The notes under the pieces: model-generated
What the model was told of the DNA's origin: nothing
Databases searched by the model: none
Seen by the model: the letters and a program-made list of their open reading frames with translations, nothing else
Shown: positions 44,644-53,165 of the stretch, piece by piece
Layout of the letters: each line of letters opens with the position of its first letter
Position numbering within the stretch: the stretch's first letter is position 1
Origin: an uncultured Bacilli bacterium
GTDB taxonomy: Bacteria; Bacillota_I; Bacilli_A; RF39; UBA660
Direction of reading: 5' to 3'
Assembly (NCBI GenBank): GCA_934120265.1
Contig: CAKOTU010000002.1
Span: 1 to 64,000 of the forward strand
DNA length: 64,000 bases
Program-made: the position numbers and the translations under genes

Positions 44644-45884
44644 AATAAATTTGATATAGCTTTCATAACTCCTATTTTACCATATTCATAAGTTAAACCA
44701 CCTTGTTCATATGCAATATAAGGATCTCTAATAGGTCCATCGCAAGAAAGTTCAATTGATGATCCTTGAGTAAATGTTCCTGCGGCCATAATTACCTTAT
44801 CAGTATATCCTGGCATATCCCATGGTTCTGGAGTTACGTGAGAATCAATTGGTGAAGCTTGTTGAATCCCTTGACAGTACTTTATTAATTTCTCAGGATC
44901 TCTAAATATAATATTTTGAACTATATCAGCTCTTTCTTCATTATATTTTGGTTCAACATCATATCCTAATTTTTCTAACATCAAACTTGCAAAGACTGCA
45001 GTTTTTAAACTACTAGCTACAACATTAGGTGCCATAAACAATCCTTGAATTAAAGACTTATTCATTCCTAATGAAGGCCCTACTTCTTTACCTTCTCCAG
45101 GAGCAGTCAATCTTTCCGCTACCAATTCTACTAAATCTTTTCTTCCAACAACATAAGCACCATTTGGAGCTATTCCTCCACCTAAATTCTTAATAAGTGA
45201 ACCTACAGCAATATCAGCGCCTACTTCAATAGGTTCTCTATCTGAAACAAATTCACAATAACAATTATCTATCATAACGATTGTCTCTGGAGATACTTCT
45301 TTTATTAATTTAATTACTTTTTCTACTTTACTTATAACAATACTTTTTCTAGTAGAATATCCTTTTGATCTTTGAATTTCTATTACTTTAATAAATTTTT
45401 CTTTTAATTTTTTTTCTATTTTTTCATAATCAAAATCATTATCAACAAGATCAATTTGTTCATAGTTAACATTAAAGGATTTTAAAGAACTTTTATTTGG
45501 AACAATACCAATTACTTCATCTAATGTGTCATATGGTTTTCCAGTAATAGAAAGTAATGTATCATTTGGTCTTAAAAGACCAAAAAGAGTTACTGTTAAA
45601 GCGTGAGTTCCTGAAATAAATTGTGTTCTAACTAATGCATCCTCTGCTTTAAAAATAGTTGCATAAACTTGCTCTAAAGTATCTCTTCCTAAATCATCAT
45701 ATCCATAACCTGTTGTTTGATTAAAATGTGAATCAGAAAGTTGATGTTTACGAAAAGCAGAAAGTACCTTTAAACTATTAATCTCACATATCTCATCAAT
45801 TTTTTTAAATTCAACATTTAATTCTGGTTCTATTTCTTTAGATAAGCTTAAAACTTTATCATTTATTTTGAATTCTTCTAACAT
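44634..45884 (-). CDS. YnbB-like PLP-dependent lyase (methionine gamma-lyase family)
   Basis: A 416-residue PLP fold type I enzyme of the family annotated as aluminium-resistance or methionine gamma-lyase-like. The Schiff-base lysine is in SLIKNLGGGIAPNGAYV. N-terminal signatures DSHFNQTTGYGYDDLGRD and FISGTHALTVTLFG match the family. The true reaction is not established for most members. It overlaps the SDR gene by seven bases and ends with a terminator. Confidence 0.92.
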   Translation of the reverse strand: MLEEFKINDKVLSLSKEIEPELNVEFKKIDEICEINSLKVLSAFRKHQLSDSHFNQTTGYGYDDLGRDTLEQVYATIFKAEDALVRTQFISGTHALTVTLFGLLRPNDTLLSITGKPYDTLDEVIGIVPNKSSLKSFNVNYEQIDLVDNDFDYEKIEKKLKEKFIKVIEIQRSKGYSTRKSIVISKVEKVIKLIKEVSPETIVMIDNCYCEFVSDREPIEVGADIAVGSLIKNLGGGIAPNGAYVVGRKDLVELVAERLTAPGEGKEVGPSLGMNKSLIQGLFMAPNVVASSLKTAVFASLMLEKLGYDVEPKYNEERADIVQNIIFRDPEKLIKYCQGIQQASPIDSHVTPEPWDMPGYTDKVIMAAGTFTQGSSIELSCDGPIRDPYIAYEQGGLTYEYGKIGVMKAISNLLNQ

Positions 45885-46618
45885 TTAAATCCTCCATCTA
45901 TTCTAATTACTTCTGAATTTATATAACTTGCATCTGGAGTTGCTAAAAAGTAAATAACTTTAGCAATTTCTTCAGGACGTGCAAATCTATTTAATAGTAT
46001 TTTTTCATTTTCTTTTTCAATAAAAGATTGATCTAGTTCTTTATTCATGTCTGTATTAACCCAACCTGGCGCTACAGCATTAACTCTTATATAAGGGGCA
46101 TATTGTAGAGCTAAGTTCTTAGTTAAAGATATTACTCCTGCTTTAGAAGCATCATAATCTAAACTCTCAGGATATATTGTGTCTATTCCATTAGTAGATG
46201 CAACATTAATAATTGTGCCACTTTTATTTTCCAACATATATTTACCAACATATTTACTAACAATAAATGTACCTATTAAATTAATATCTAAAGTCTTCCT
46301 AAAATTTTCTACTGTTTTATCTTCAAAGGTTGTATCAATAGCAATACCGGCATTATTAACTAACACATCTATATGTCCAAATGTATCAACAACTTTTCCC
46401 ACCATACTTTTTACTTCTAATTCATTTGAAACGTCACATTTAATGCATAGTGCTACTACATGATATTTATTTTCTATCTCTTCTTTTAATTTAAGTGCTA
46501 CATCAGGACTATTATTATAATTTATTACTACATTATAATTATTGCTAGCAAATACTTTAGCCGCTTCTGCTCCAATACCTCTACTTGCGCCTGTTATTAA
46601 TACTACTTTATTAGACAT
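45878..46618 (-). CDS. Short-chain dehydrogenase/reductase (FabG-like)
   Basis: A 246-residue Rossmann oxidoreductase. Cofactor motif TGASRGIG (7-14), NNAG at about 88-91, the catalytic Ser in INVASTNG, and YxxxK in YDASKAGV. It looks like a 3-oxoacyl-ACP reductase, but there is no fatty-acid cluster here, so the substrate is uncertain. GGAGGGATATT precedes the ATG. It is the first gene of the unit with the PLP enzyme. Confidence 0.9.
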   Translation of the reverse strand: MSNKVVLITGASRGIGAEAAKVFASNNYNVVINYNNSPDVALKLKEEIENKYHVVALCIKCDVSNELEVKSMVGKVVDTFGHIDVLVNNAGIAIDTTFEDKTVENFRKTLDINLIGTFIVSKYVGKYMLENKSGTIINVASTNGIDTIYPESLDYDASKAGVISLTKNLALQYAPYIRVNAVAPGWVNTDMNKELDQSFIEKENEKILLNRFARPEEIAKVIYFLATPDASYINSEVIRIDGGFKC

Positions 46619-46660
46619 AATATCCCTCCACTTTCACTATTATAACACATCATCCATTTT

Positions 46661-48190
46661 TTAGTTATAGTTTATTATTTCTATATTCTTTTTGTGCTCT
46701 TTTTCTAATTCCTTAATAAAGATAGATTCTTTATTTTTTTGTGTTAACAGGTAAACATTATTTTTAGTTCTTGTAAGGGCGACATAAAATAGTCTTCTTT
46801 CTTCTTCATATAAAAATTTTTCTTTACTTTTATTAACTAATCTTAAAATTTTATCTTCTTCAATTTGGCTTGGAAAACCAAGCTTATCATTATTCATGTT
46901 AAGAACAATAACATTATCAGCTTCTAGTCCTTTTGATTTATGAACTGTTAGATATCTAAGATCTATATTTCTATTTTTTAAACTTATTATGCCATCTTTT
47001 TCTACTTTAAAATTCTCATCTACATAGTAATTAATGTCATTGTTGTTTCGACCTAAGATCATTATTGAACCATTATTCTCTGAAACTAAATTTATTATTT
47101 TTAAAAGAATATTTTTCTTATTTTTATATTTGATTATTTTCACTGGCTTTATATTGTGTTTGTATGACACCAAATCTTTTTTAATTTGGTATTTATTATT
47201 CATAATGAACTTTCCTGCAACGTCTACAAGTTCCTGACTATTACGATAAGTTGTTTCTATTTTTAATACTTTTGCATTCTCAAACATATCTTTAAAATTT
47301 AAAAATAAAGATATATCACATCCATTAAAACGATATATAGATTGAAAATCATCTCCAACAACCATTAATTTAGCTTGGCTTTTTTCTAAAATATTTTTAA
47401 TTAAATTAAATCTAATGAACGATGTATCTTGATACTCATCAATTATTACATATTCAAATTTATTCTTTAAACCATTGTCTTCCACTTCTTTTGTCGCATT
47501 AATAATCATATCATCAAAATCTATTTCGTTATTTTCTTTTAAATAATTTTCATATTCAATATAAATATTTAAAGCAAAAATTAAAAACATTTTTTCTTTT
47601 CTAAATTTTTTATATGATATAGTTCTTTTTATTAATTTAAGAAAACTACTAAAATCTTCTATTTTATAGTTATTACACTTAAATAATCTAATAAATGTTT
47701 CTATTATTTTGGATAACTGATATATATTTTGTTTATTGTCTTTATAAAATTTTAAATAATTATCTTTTATATTAAAAAATTTATAGTTGTTAAAATATTT
47801 TAAAAGTAATTTCATATGAAAATCAGATTCTAATATTTTTATTGTAAAAAAGTTATTAATAATGTCTGATAGTAAATTATTATCTGCAATCTCATACCTT
47901 TTAGAAAGTAATGTTAACGCAAGCTTATGAAAGGTATAGACCGGCATCGAAACATTAAACTCTTTTTTTATTTTATCTTTCAATCCTTTAGAACTGTCTC
48001 GAGTAAAAGAAATACATAAAATTTTATCAGGCGAAATATTTTTATACTTTATTAAATAATTGATTTTACCTAGTATTGTCAATGTTTTACCGCTTCCGGC
48101 ACCTGCTACTACTAACAGTCTATCACTTTCATCTAAAACAATATTCTGCTGTTGCTCATCTAAATAGAAACCATTTATTTTATCATTCAA
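46661..48190 (-). CDS. Short UvrD/Rep-family helicase
   Basis: A helicase of about 509 residues, short against PcrA (about 730). Walker A VAGAGSGKT, IIDEYQDTS, GDDFQSIYRFNG, LTVHKSKGLEADNV and LFYVALTRTK are all present, so both RecA-like halves are there while accessory 1B/2B domains are reduced. The best start is a TTG at 48188-48190 behind GGTGATAATT; an earlier TTG has no site. Its role (repair or replication restart) is inferred. Confidence 0.88.
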   Translation of the reverse strand: MNDKINGFYLDEQQQNIVLDESDRLLVVAGAGSGKTLTILGKINYLIKYKNISPDKILCISFTRDSSKGLKDKIKKEFNVSMPVYTFHKLALTLLSKRYEIADNNLLSDIINNFFTIKILESDFHMKLLLKYFNNYKFFNIKDNYLKFYKDNKQNIYQLSKIIETFIRLFKCNNYKIEDFSSFLKLIKRTISYKKFRKEKMFLIFALNIYIEYENYLKENNEIDFDDMIINATKEVEDNGLKNKFEYVIIDEYQDTSFIRFNLIKNILEKSQAKLMVVGDDFQSIYRFNGCDISLFLNFKDMFENAKVLKIETTYRNSQELVDVAGKFIMNNKYQIKKDLVSYKHNIKPVKIIKYKNKKNILLKIINLVSENNGSIMILGRNNNDINYYVDENFKVEKDGIISLKNRNIDLRYLTVHKSKGLEADNVIVLNMNNDKLGFPSQIEEDKILRLVNKSKEKFLYEEERRLFYVALTRTKNNVYLLTQKNKESIFIKELEKEHKKNIEIINYN

Positions 48191-48424
48191 AATTATCACC
48201 AAAATACATTATATATATAAGAAAAATAAAAGCAAATGAATAACTTTGCCTTTTTCAATAAAAACCAGTTTTATTTTTGAAAATTATACTTAGCGCAATA
48301 TTGATTATTATATGTATATTTAGATGTTAATTTCTATAAACCGCTAACTTATAAAATTTTTTATATTTAATGGAGTTGATTAATTATTAAAACTATGATA
48401 GTATACATAACTTGAGGTGAAACT

Positions 48425-49072
48425 ATGGAATACGAAAATAAAGAAATATGTGCTGCTTGTGGAGGAATTTGTTGCAAAAAAAGTGGTTGCGATTATTTTA
48501 CTACTGATTTTGACGTTATTAATAAAAACACTATGTTAGAAGTTTTAGAAACAGGAAATGTTTCTATTGTATCTACATTTATTTTTAGCACTTTAGCTGA
48601 CGGCAAAAAAACATTAACACCATTTCTATATCTAAGAGCAAGAAACAAAAATAGAGGAATTGTTGACTTGTTTTCTATGAAAACGCAATGTTCTATGTTA
48701 ACAGAAAATGGTTGTTCTTACGATTTAGAACATAGACCTGGTGGAGGTGTAAATCTTATACCGGGTAAAGAAGCATGTACACATTTACGTGATCCAAGAA
48801 ACGAAATATTAAAATGGAAACAATATCAAGGATTATTACTAAAATTAGTAAAAAGATATACCGGAAAAACTGTTAATACTGTTATTCAAGAAAATGTTGA
48901 AGAAGTGTTTTACCAAATCCTAACTGAACAATTTGATGGAGTACAAAAAGCAGAAATCGAAGATATTAAAAGGGGTATATTAGATTTGATAGAATGTTTC
49001 CCTGAACAATATATGAATGCAGAAAAAAGAGCTGAAAAAGATACTAAAACACTAAACAAAAAATTAGGTTAA
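48425..49072 (+). CDS. Cysteine-cluster protein (YkgJ-like)
   Basis: A 215-residue cytosolic protein. The start has C-x2-C-x2-(I)CC in CAACGGICCKKSGC, and further cysteines follow in CSMLTENGC and EACTHL. This resembles the PF03692-type metal-binding cluster (Zn or Fe-S). The tail is helical. Function unknown. A GAGGTGAAACT site sets the start. Single gene with its own terminator. Confidence 0.8.
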   Translation: MEYENKEICAACGGICCKKSGCDYFTTDFDVINKNTMLEVLETGNVSIVSTFIFSTLADGKKTLTPFLYLRARNKNRGIVDLFSMKTQCSMLTENGCSYDLEHRPGGGVNLIPGKEACTHLRDPRNEILKWKQYQGLLLKLVKRYTGKTVNTVIQENVEEVFYQILTEQFDGVQKAEIEDIKRGILDLIECFPEQYMNAEKRAEKDTKTLNKKLG

Positions 49073-49089
49073 AGAACCTAATTTTTTTA
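49061..49089 (+). terminator. Terminator of the Cys-cluster gene
   Basis: AAATTAGGTT and AACCTAATTT pair around AAAG, over the stop codon, followed by a T run. Confidence 0.9.
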
Positions 49090-49156
49090 TTTTTAATTAT
49101 AAATATTTATGCTAGTTTAAAAAAATAAAACTAGCACAAGCTAGTTATTTCATAAG

Positions 49157-49233
49157 TGGGGCGAAATAAGGGATTCGAACCCTTGCATAACGGAACCACA
49201 ATCCGCCGTGTTAACCCCTTCACCAATTTCGCC
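49157..49233 (-). tRNA. tRNA-His (anticodon GTG)
   Basis: The minus strand folds as a cloverleaf: acceptor GCGAAAT with ATTTCGC, the extra 5' G(-1) opposite C73 that is typical of tRNA-His, anticodon loop TTGTGGT with GTG, T-loop GGTTCGAATCC and encoded CCA. It is the only tRNA in the window and is divergent from the cotJ operon. Confidence 0.97.
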
Positions 49234-49340
49234 ATGTCATTGCTGACAACAAATATTTTAACAAGTTTTAAGCGATTTGACAAGAGTTTTTATAAAAAAA
49301 GATAAATTAGTTATATACCTATACACTAATTTATTAGTTC

Positions 49341-49348
49341 CATACAAT
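49341..49348 (+). promoter_or_regulatory. Possible SigE-type -10 of the cotJ operon
   Basis: CATACAAT fits the SigE -10 consensus, but the -35 (CTATACA about 14 bases higher) is only partial and the start of transcription would fall at the ribosome site. Kept as tentative because cotJ is SigE-controlled in B. subtilis. Confidence 0.3.
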
Positions 49349-49366
49349 AAAACGAGGAGGGATATT

Positions 49367-49804
49367 ATGAATAGTTATAACTTAACCCAAGATTATTATA
49401 ACTATGTTAATAATAATTACAATCAACCTTTGTATAATCAAAATGTAGAAAAATATAGTGTTTATGATGTATACAACGGCTATATAAGAGGAAATATGTT
49501 TCCTGCTTTATACAATTTTTATAGGACAGATAAACCTTATGAAATAACTCCAATGAATGAACAAGCGGAGCTTCTTACATATGTAGATATGTATACTTTT
49601 GCGATGACTGATTTAAATCTTTATTTAGATGTTCATCCTGATGATAAGGAAGCATTACAACTTTTTAATGAATATCGCAAACAAGCTATAGAAGCTACTA
49701 AAAATTACGAAAATAAATATGGACCTTTACAATTAACTAGCAACTCACTTAATACATTCCCTTGGGCTTGGGATAATGAACCATGGCCTTGGGATAAGAA
49801 ATAG
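49367..49804 (+). CDS. cotJB: CotJA-CotJB fusion spore coat protein
   Basis: A 145-residue coat protein. Residues about 30-62 (YDVYNGYIRGNMFPALYNFY) look like the conserved end of CotJA. The rest (about 68-145) is CotJB: MYTFAMTDLNLYLDVHPDDKEA, then KYGPL and the Trp-rich tail FPWAWDNEPWPWDK. The two are separate genes in B. subtilis, so this is a natural fusion. Start at 49367 has GAGGAGGGATATT; an open frame 30 codons higher has no site. CotJC follows ten bases after the stop. Confidence 0.88.
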   Translation: MNSYNLTQDYYNYVNNNYNQPLYNQNVEKYSVYDVYNGYIRGNMFPALYNFYRTDKPYEITPMNEQAELLTYVDMYTFAMTDLNLYLDVHPDDKEALQLFNEYRKQAIEATKNYENKYGPLQLTSNSLNTFPWAWDNEPWPWDKK

Positions 49805-49814
49805 GAGGGATAAT

Positions 49815-50372
49815 ATGTGGATTTATGAGAAGAAATTAGAATATCCTGTCAATATTCGCAGAAAAGATTTAAAAATGGCTAAAAATTTGCTATCGCAATA
49901 TGGAGGTAGTACTGGTGAATTAGGCGCAGCTTTAAGATATTTAAATCAAAGATATACTATGCCTGATGAAAGAGGCAAAGCTCTTCTTACTGACATTGGA
50001 ACAGAGGAACTTGCTCACATCGAAATGATTGCGGCCATGATAACACAATTAGTTAATGGTGCTACAGTGGAAGAATTAACTGCTGCTGGATTAGATGCAC
50101 AGTTTGCGCAACATGATCATGGAATATTTCCAGCAGACGCTTTCGGTGTTCCATTTACTGCTGCTTACATAGAAACAACAGGAGATTATATTGCTGATAT
50201 TGAATCAGATATGGCTGCCGAACAAAGAGCTAGAGCAACATATGAACATTTAATGGATTTAACCAACGATCCTGATTTACTAGCGCCTTTAGCATTCCTA
50301 CGTCAAAGAGAAGTTATTCACTATCAACGATTTAAAGAATTAAGAAATTACTACCTTGAAAAGAAAATATAA
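49815..50372 (+). CDS. cotJC: CotJC, manganese-catalase-like spore coat protein
   Basis: A 185-residue four-helix ferritin-like protein of the Mn-catalase family that sits in the inner spore coat. Metal-ligand motifs are seen: a first Glu in GSTGELGAA, E-x-x-H in GTEELAHIEMIAA, then EQRARATYEH and the REVIHYQRF pair. The start ATG at 49815 has AGGAGGGATAAT before it. It is the second gene of the cotJ unit, followed by a terminator. Confidence 0.95.
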   Translation: MWIYEKKLEYPVNIRRKDLKMAKNLLSQYGGSTGELGAALRYLNQRYTMPDERGKALLTDIGTEELAHIEMIAAMITQLVNGATVEELTAAGLDAQFAQHDHGIFPADAFGVPFTAAYIETTGDYIADIESDMAAEQRARATYEHLMDLTNDPDLLAPLAFLRQREVIHYQRFKELRNYYLEKKI

Positions 50373-50396
50373 TACTATCTAATAGTATTTTTTTCT
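50371..50396 (+). terminator. Terminator of the cotJ operon
   Basis: AATACTAT and ATAGTATT pair around CTA and are followed by a T run, overlapping the stop codon. Confidence 0.85.
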
Positions 50397-50428
50397 TTAT
50401 AAAAAGCATAATAAATACGAGGTGTAAT

Positions 50429-51121
50429 ATGAAAAAGATACTCATTCTAATACTACTATTTTTTATTACAGGATGTAGTAGTAAATTAAATATCAATAAC
50501 GAAATAAACAGTATTAAATATAACGATAATAATATTTACTATCAAGATTATGATACTATTATAAATGATTTAAATAGTATAAAGTGGAATTGTGATAGAA
50601 AAGATAATAATTATAATGAATCTAATTTAATAATAAATACTAAAGATAGTATTATGAATTTTTACTTTTCTAATAACTATTATATGGAATATAAAAATAA
50701 TAATAAGTACTGCTACACAAAAAATAAAAAAGTTGTTAAAAAGATTAAAGATACCTTAGACAATTTAATTAATAAATATAAAAATACTGATTTTATAAAG
50801 TTAGAATTAATTGATAATTTTGATTATGAAGAAAATGATACGATTATAAAGCTAGATAAAAGTGATAGTTACTTAGTCTTAGATATACTTGATGATGTTT
50901 ACAATTTTAAAATACATCAAATAGAAAGAAATAATGATGCAATTCAAGAGATAGATTTGGTATATGATAACGAACTTATAAATAAGAAAATACTTATTAG
51001 AATTGATAAAAAGAATATAAGTAATTATAAAATCAATTTTAAAAATAAGTATAATTATGATTTTGAAATATTTTTAAATTACAATGAAAATATATTTTCA
51101 TACGAAATTAAACAAAAATAA
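50429..51121 (+). CDS. Lipoprotein, unknown function
   Basis: A 230-residue exported protein. The short leader ends in lipobox LFFITGC (Cys16). The mature chain is unusually rich in Asn, Lys, Asp and Tyr, with repeated NNN and YNxN stretches that mirror the AT-rich DNA, and appears beta-rich. No family recognised. GAGGTGTAAT sets the start. It sits after the cotJ terminator, so its link to sporulation is unproven. Confidence 0.8.
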   Translation: MKKILILILLFFITGCSSKLNINNEINSIKYNDNNIYYQDYDTIINDLNSIKWNCDRKDNNYNESNLIINTKDSIMNFYFSNNYYMEYKNNNKYCYTKNKKVVKKIKDTLDNLINKYKNTDFIKLELIDNFDYEENDTIIKLDKSDSYLVLDILDDVYNFKIHQIERNNDAIQEIDLVYDNELINKKILIRIDKKNISNYKINFKNKYNYDFEIFLNYNENIFSYEIKQK

Positions 51122-51142
51122 AAAACTCCTAAGAGTTTTTAT
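51119..51142. terminator. Bidirectional terminator
   Basis: AAAAACTC and GAGTTTTT pair around CTAA between the lipoprotein and zinc-ribbon genes. Confidence 0.85.
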
Positions 51143-51324
51143 GCGTTTTGACGATTGCTAGAATGATTTTGTTCTTCTTGTCTTCTAGCTTTTTTTGCAG
51201 CGCGGCATTCCTTACATCTTACTGGTTCGTTAGTAAATCCCATTTCTTTATAAAATTCTTGATCTCTAACTGTAAAAGTAAATTCTTTACCACAATCTTT
51301 GCAAACAATAACTTTATCTTGCAT
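51139..51324 (-). CDS. Small zinc-ribbon protein
   Basis: A 61-residue protein of the probable zinc-ribbon family (PF13451-like). Metal ligands are CKDCGKEF and RCKECR, with the conserved FTVRDQEFYKEMGFTNEPVRC between. The tail is basic and Gln-rich. Role unknown; members are thought to bind nucleic acid or protein. GAGGAGGACTTAA precedes the ATG. Confidence 0.9.
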   Translation of the reverse strand: MQDKVIVCKDCGKEFTFTVRDQEFYKEMGFTNEPVRCKECRAAKKARRQEEQNHSSNRQNA

Positions 51325-51515
51325 TTAAGTCCTCCTCTTTAGATTTGATTTAAAATTATTATATTGTTTCTCTAAAAAGGTTGACAAAATAACTCATAAA
51401 TCAAATATACTATACCACATAAATATGTTTTCCACAATAAAAATATTCTTTATTTTTTTATAGTTTACACTTTCACATTCTTAGGCTAATTACATATACT
51501 TTATAGAGGTGTAAT

Positions 51516-52496
51516 ATGAAAAAAGTATTAGTTTTATGTGGAGGAAACTCTAGCGAACACAATGTTTCTTTAATATCAGCTAAATCAATATTAGATAACA
51601 TTGATAATAATTTATTTCAAGTATCAACTGTAGTTATTGACTATGACAATAAATGGTATGAATATGGTGGAAAAGTGGATTGTTTAAGCGATTGGAAACA
51701 TCAAGAATATCAATATATAGATAATATTGTGGATTACTTAAAAATGTTTGATGTAATTTTTCCAATCACTCATGGGACAAATGGTGAAGATGGAAAGTTA
51801 CAAGGAATGCTTGATTTATTTGATATAAAGTATGTTGGCTGTAAAACAAGCAGTAGTGCTATATGTATGGATAAAGATTTTTCAAAGATGATTTTTTCTT
51901 ATTTAGGTATTCCTCAAATACCATTTATAACTATATCAAACCAAAAATTTAAAATTCATGACATAATAAAAAAACTAGGTCTCCCACTTATTGTAAAACC
52001 TGCTAATGGTGGATCATCTATCGGCATTAATAAAGCCAATAATAAAAGAGAATTAAAAAAAGCTATCATTGAAGCTTTTAAATACGATGAAAAAATTGTA
52101 ATTGAAAAATTTATTAAAGCACGTGAACTAGAATGTGGAATATTAGAAGATAAAGATTTTTATATATCTGAAGTTGGTGAAATAACATCCGCAAACGAAT
52201 TTTATGATTATAACGCTAAATATGAAAATAAAAAATCATATACAACCATTCCTGCAAATTTAAAAAAAGAAGTTAAAGATAAAATTTTTAAATATTCTAA
52301 AACTGCTTTTGACGGAATCAACGGTAAAGGTTTTGCAAGAATAGATTTTTTATATGATGAGGATAATGAACAATTATATTTAAATGAGATAAATACTTTG
52401 CCAGGATTCACTGAAATTAGTATGTATCCAAAATTATTTATTTATAGTGGTATTGAATATAAAGATTTAATTACAAAATTAATAAATAACTGTTAA
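51516..52496 (+). CDS. ddl: D-alanine--D-alanine ligase
   Basis: A 326-residue ATP-grasp ligase that makes the D-Ala-D-Ala of peptidoglycan precursors. Motifs: GGNSSEHNVS near the start, HGTNGEDGKLQG, KPANGGSSIGI, ARIDFLYDE and NEINTLPGFTEISMYPKL. The omega-loop FYDYNAKY keeps the Tyr linked to D-Ala rather than D-Lac specificity, so ordinary vancomycin-sensitive precursors are expected. Single gene with AGAGGTGTAAT site. Confidence 0.96.
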   Translation: MKKVLVLCGGNSSEHNVSLISAKSILDNIDNNLFQVSTVVIDYDNKWYEYGGKVDCLSDWKHQEYQYIDNIVDYLKMFDVIFPITHGTNGEDGKLQGMLDLFDIKYVGCKTSSSAICMDKDFSKMIFSYLGIPQIPFITISNQKFKIHDIIKKLGLPLIVKPANGGSSIGINKANNKRELKKAIIEAFKYDEKIVIEKFIKARELECGILEDKDFYISEVGEITSANEFYDYNAKYENKKSYTTIPANLKKEVKDKIFKYSKTAFDGINGKGFARIDFLYDEDNEQLYLNEINTLPGFTEISMYPKLFIYSGIEYKDLITKLINNC

Positions 52497-52600
52497 ATCA
52501 ATATATTTTACGATTTTATTACTTTTTATCATTAATAAATATAGCGTTTAAAAGAGACTTTTTACAAGTGTTTAATAAAAATGTAAAGCAATTTGACATC

Positions 52601-52792
52601 TTACAAGAAAATATCATCTGGTTTTTTATTAAATATAGCAGCTATCTTTATAGCAAAATCATAATATAGTCTTCTCTTCTTATTTTCAATTTGAGAATAA
52701 TAAGAAGATGATATTCCTAGTTTGCTAGCCATTTCATATATTGTAAAATTATTTTCTTTTCTTAATCTCTTTAGAGTATCTGTATTATACAT
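52601..52792 (-). CDS. Small XRE-family HTH regulator
   Basis: A 63-residue single HTH domain: LRKENNFTIYEMASKLGISSSYYSQIENKKR (pieces: FTIYEMASKLGI, SSYYSQIENK). It is divergent from a second XRE gene at 52881, with 88 bases between. This arrangement suggests a regulatory pair. Target unknown. Confidence 0.8.
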   Translation of the reverse strand: MYNTDTLKRLRKENNFTIYEMASKLGISSSYYSQIENKKRRLYYDFAIKIAAIFNKKPDDIFL

Positions 52793-52880
52793 TTAATCAC
52801 CAATTTCATTATACATTTTCATGGACTATTTGTCTATGTATTAAAAATAATTTCTATGAGAAAATAAATATGGTGGTAGT

Positions 52881-53153
52881 ATGACAAATAGCAAACAAGA
52901 GAACATTTATAATAAAATAGGTAAAAATATTAAAAAGTATCGATTAGAAAAAGGAATGACTCAAAGAGAGTTAGCAGATGCCTTACTTCTAAGTGAAAGT
53001 TTTATAGCAAAGTTAGAATCTGTTACTTATCAATCAATATCAATTGATACATTAGAACAGATAGCTAAAGCTCTAGATACTAATATAACCAATTTCTTTA
53101 ATGAAGATGAAATAAAAGAAACTAAGAATAAAGATTTACAATCAATTTCTTAG
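52881..53153 (+). CDS. XRE-family HTH regulator
   Basis: A 90-residue HTH protein: MTQRELADALLLSESFIAKLE forms the HTH, and a Leu/Ile-rich dimer end and an acidic-basic tail follow. Close in length and layout to the protein at 44205-44492, suggesting paralogues. Divergent from 52601-52792. Start has GGTGGTAGT. A long stem overlapping its 3' end terminates it. Confidence 0.82.
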   Translation: MTNSKQENIYNKIGKNIKKYRLEKGMTQRELADALLLSESFIAKLESVTYQSISIDTLEQIAKALDTNITNFFNEDEIKETKNKDLQSIS

Positions 53154-53165
53154 TTTCTTTTTTTA
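53116..53165 (+). terminator. Terminator inside the 3' end of the XRE gene
   Basis: AAGAAACTAAGA (53116) and TCTTAGTTTCTT (53148) form a perfect 12-base stem with a 20-base loop and a T run. The first arm lies within the coding region. Confidence 0.75.

Noticed and set aside
46661..48190. Helicase as part of a new defence system with the Cys-cluster gene
   Set aside because: The genes are on opposite strands with separate control, and no nuclease or other defence partner is near.
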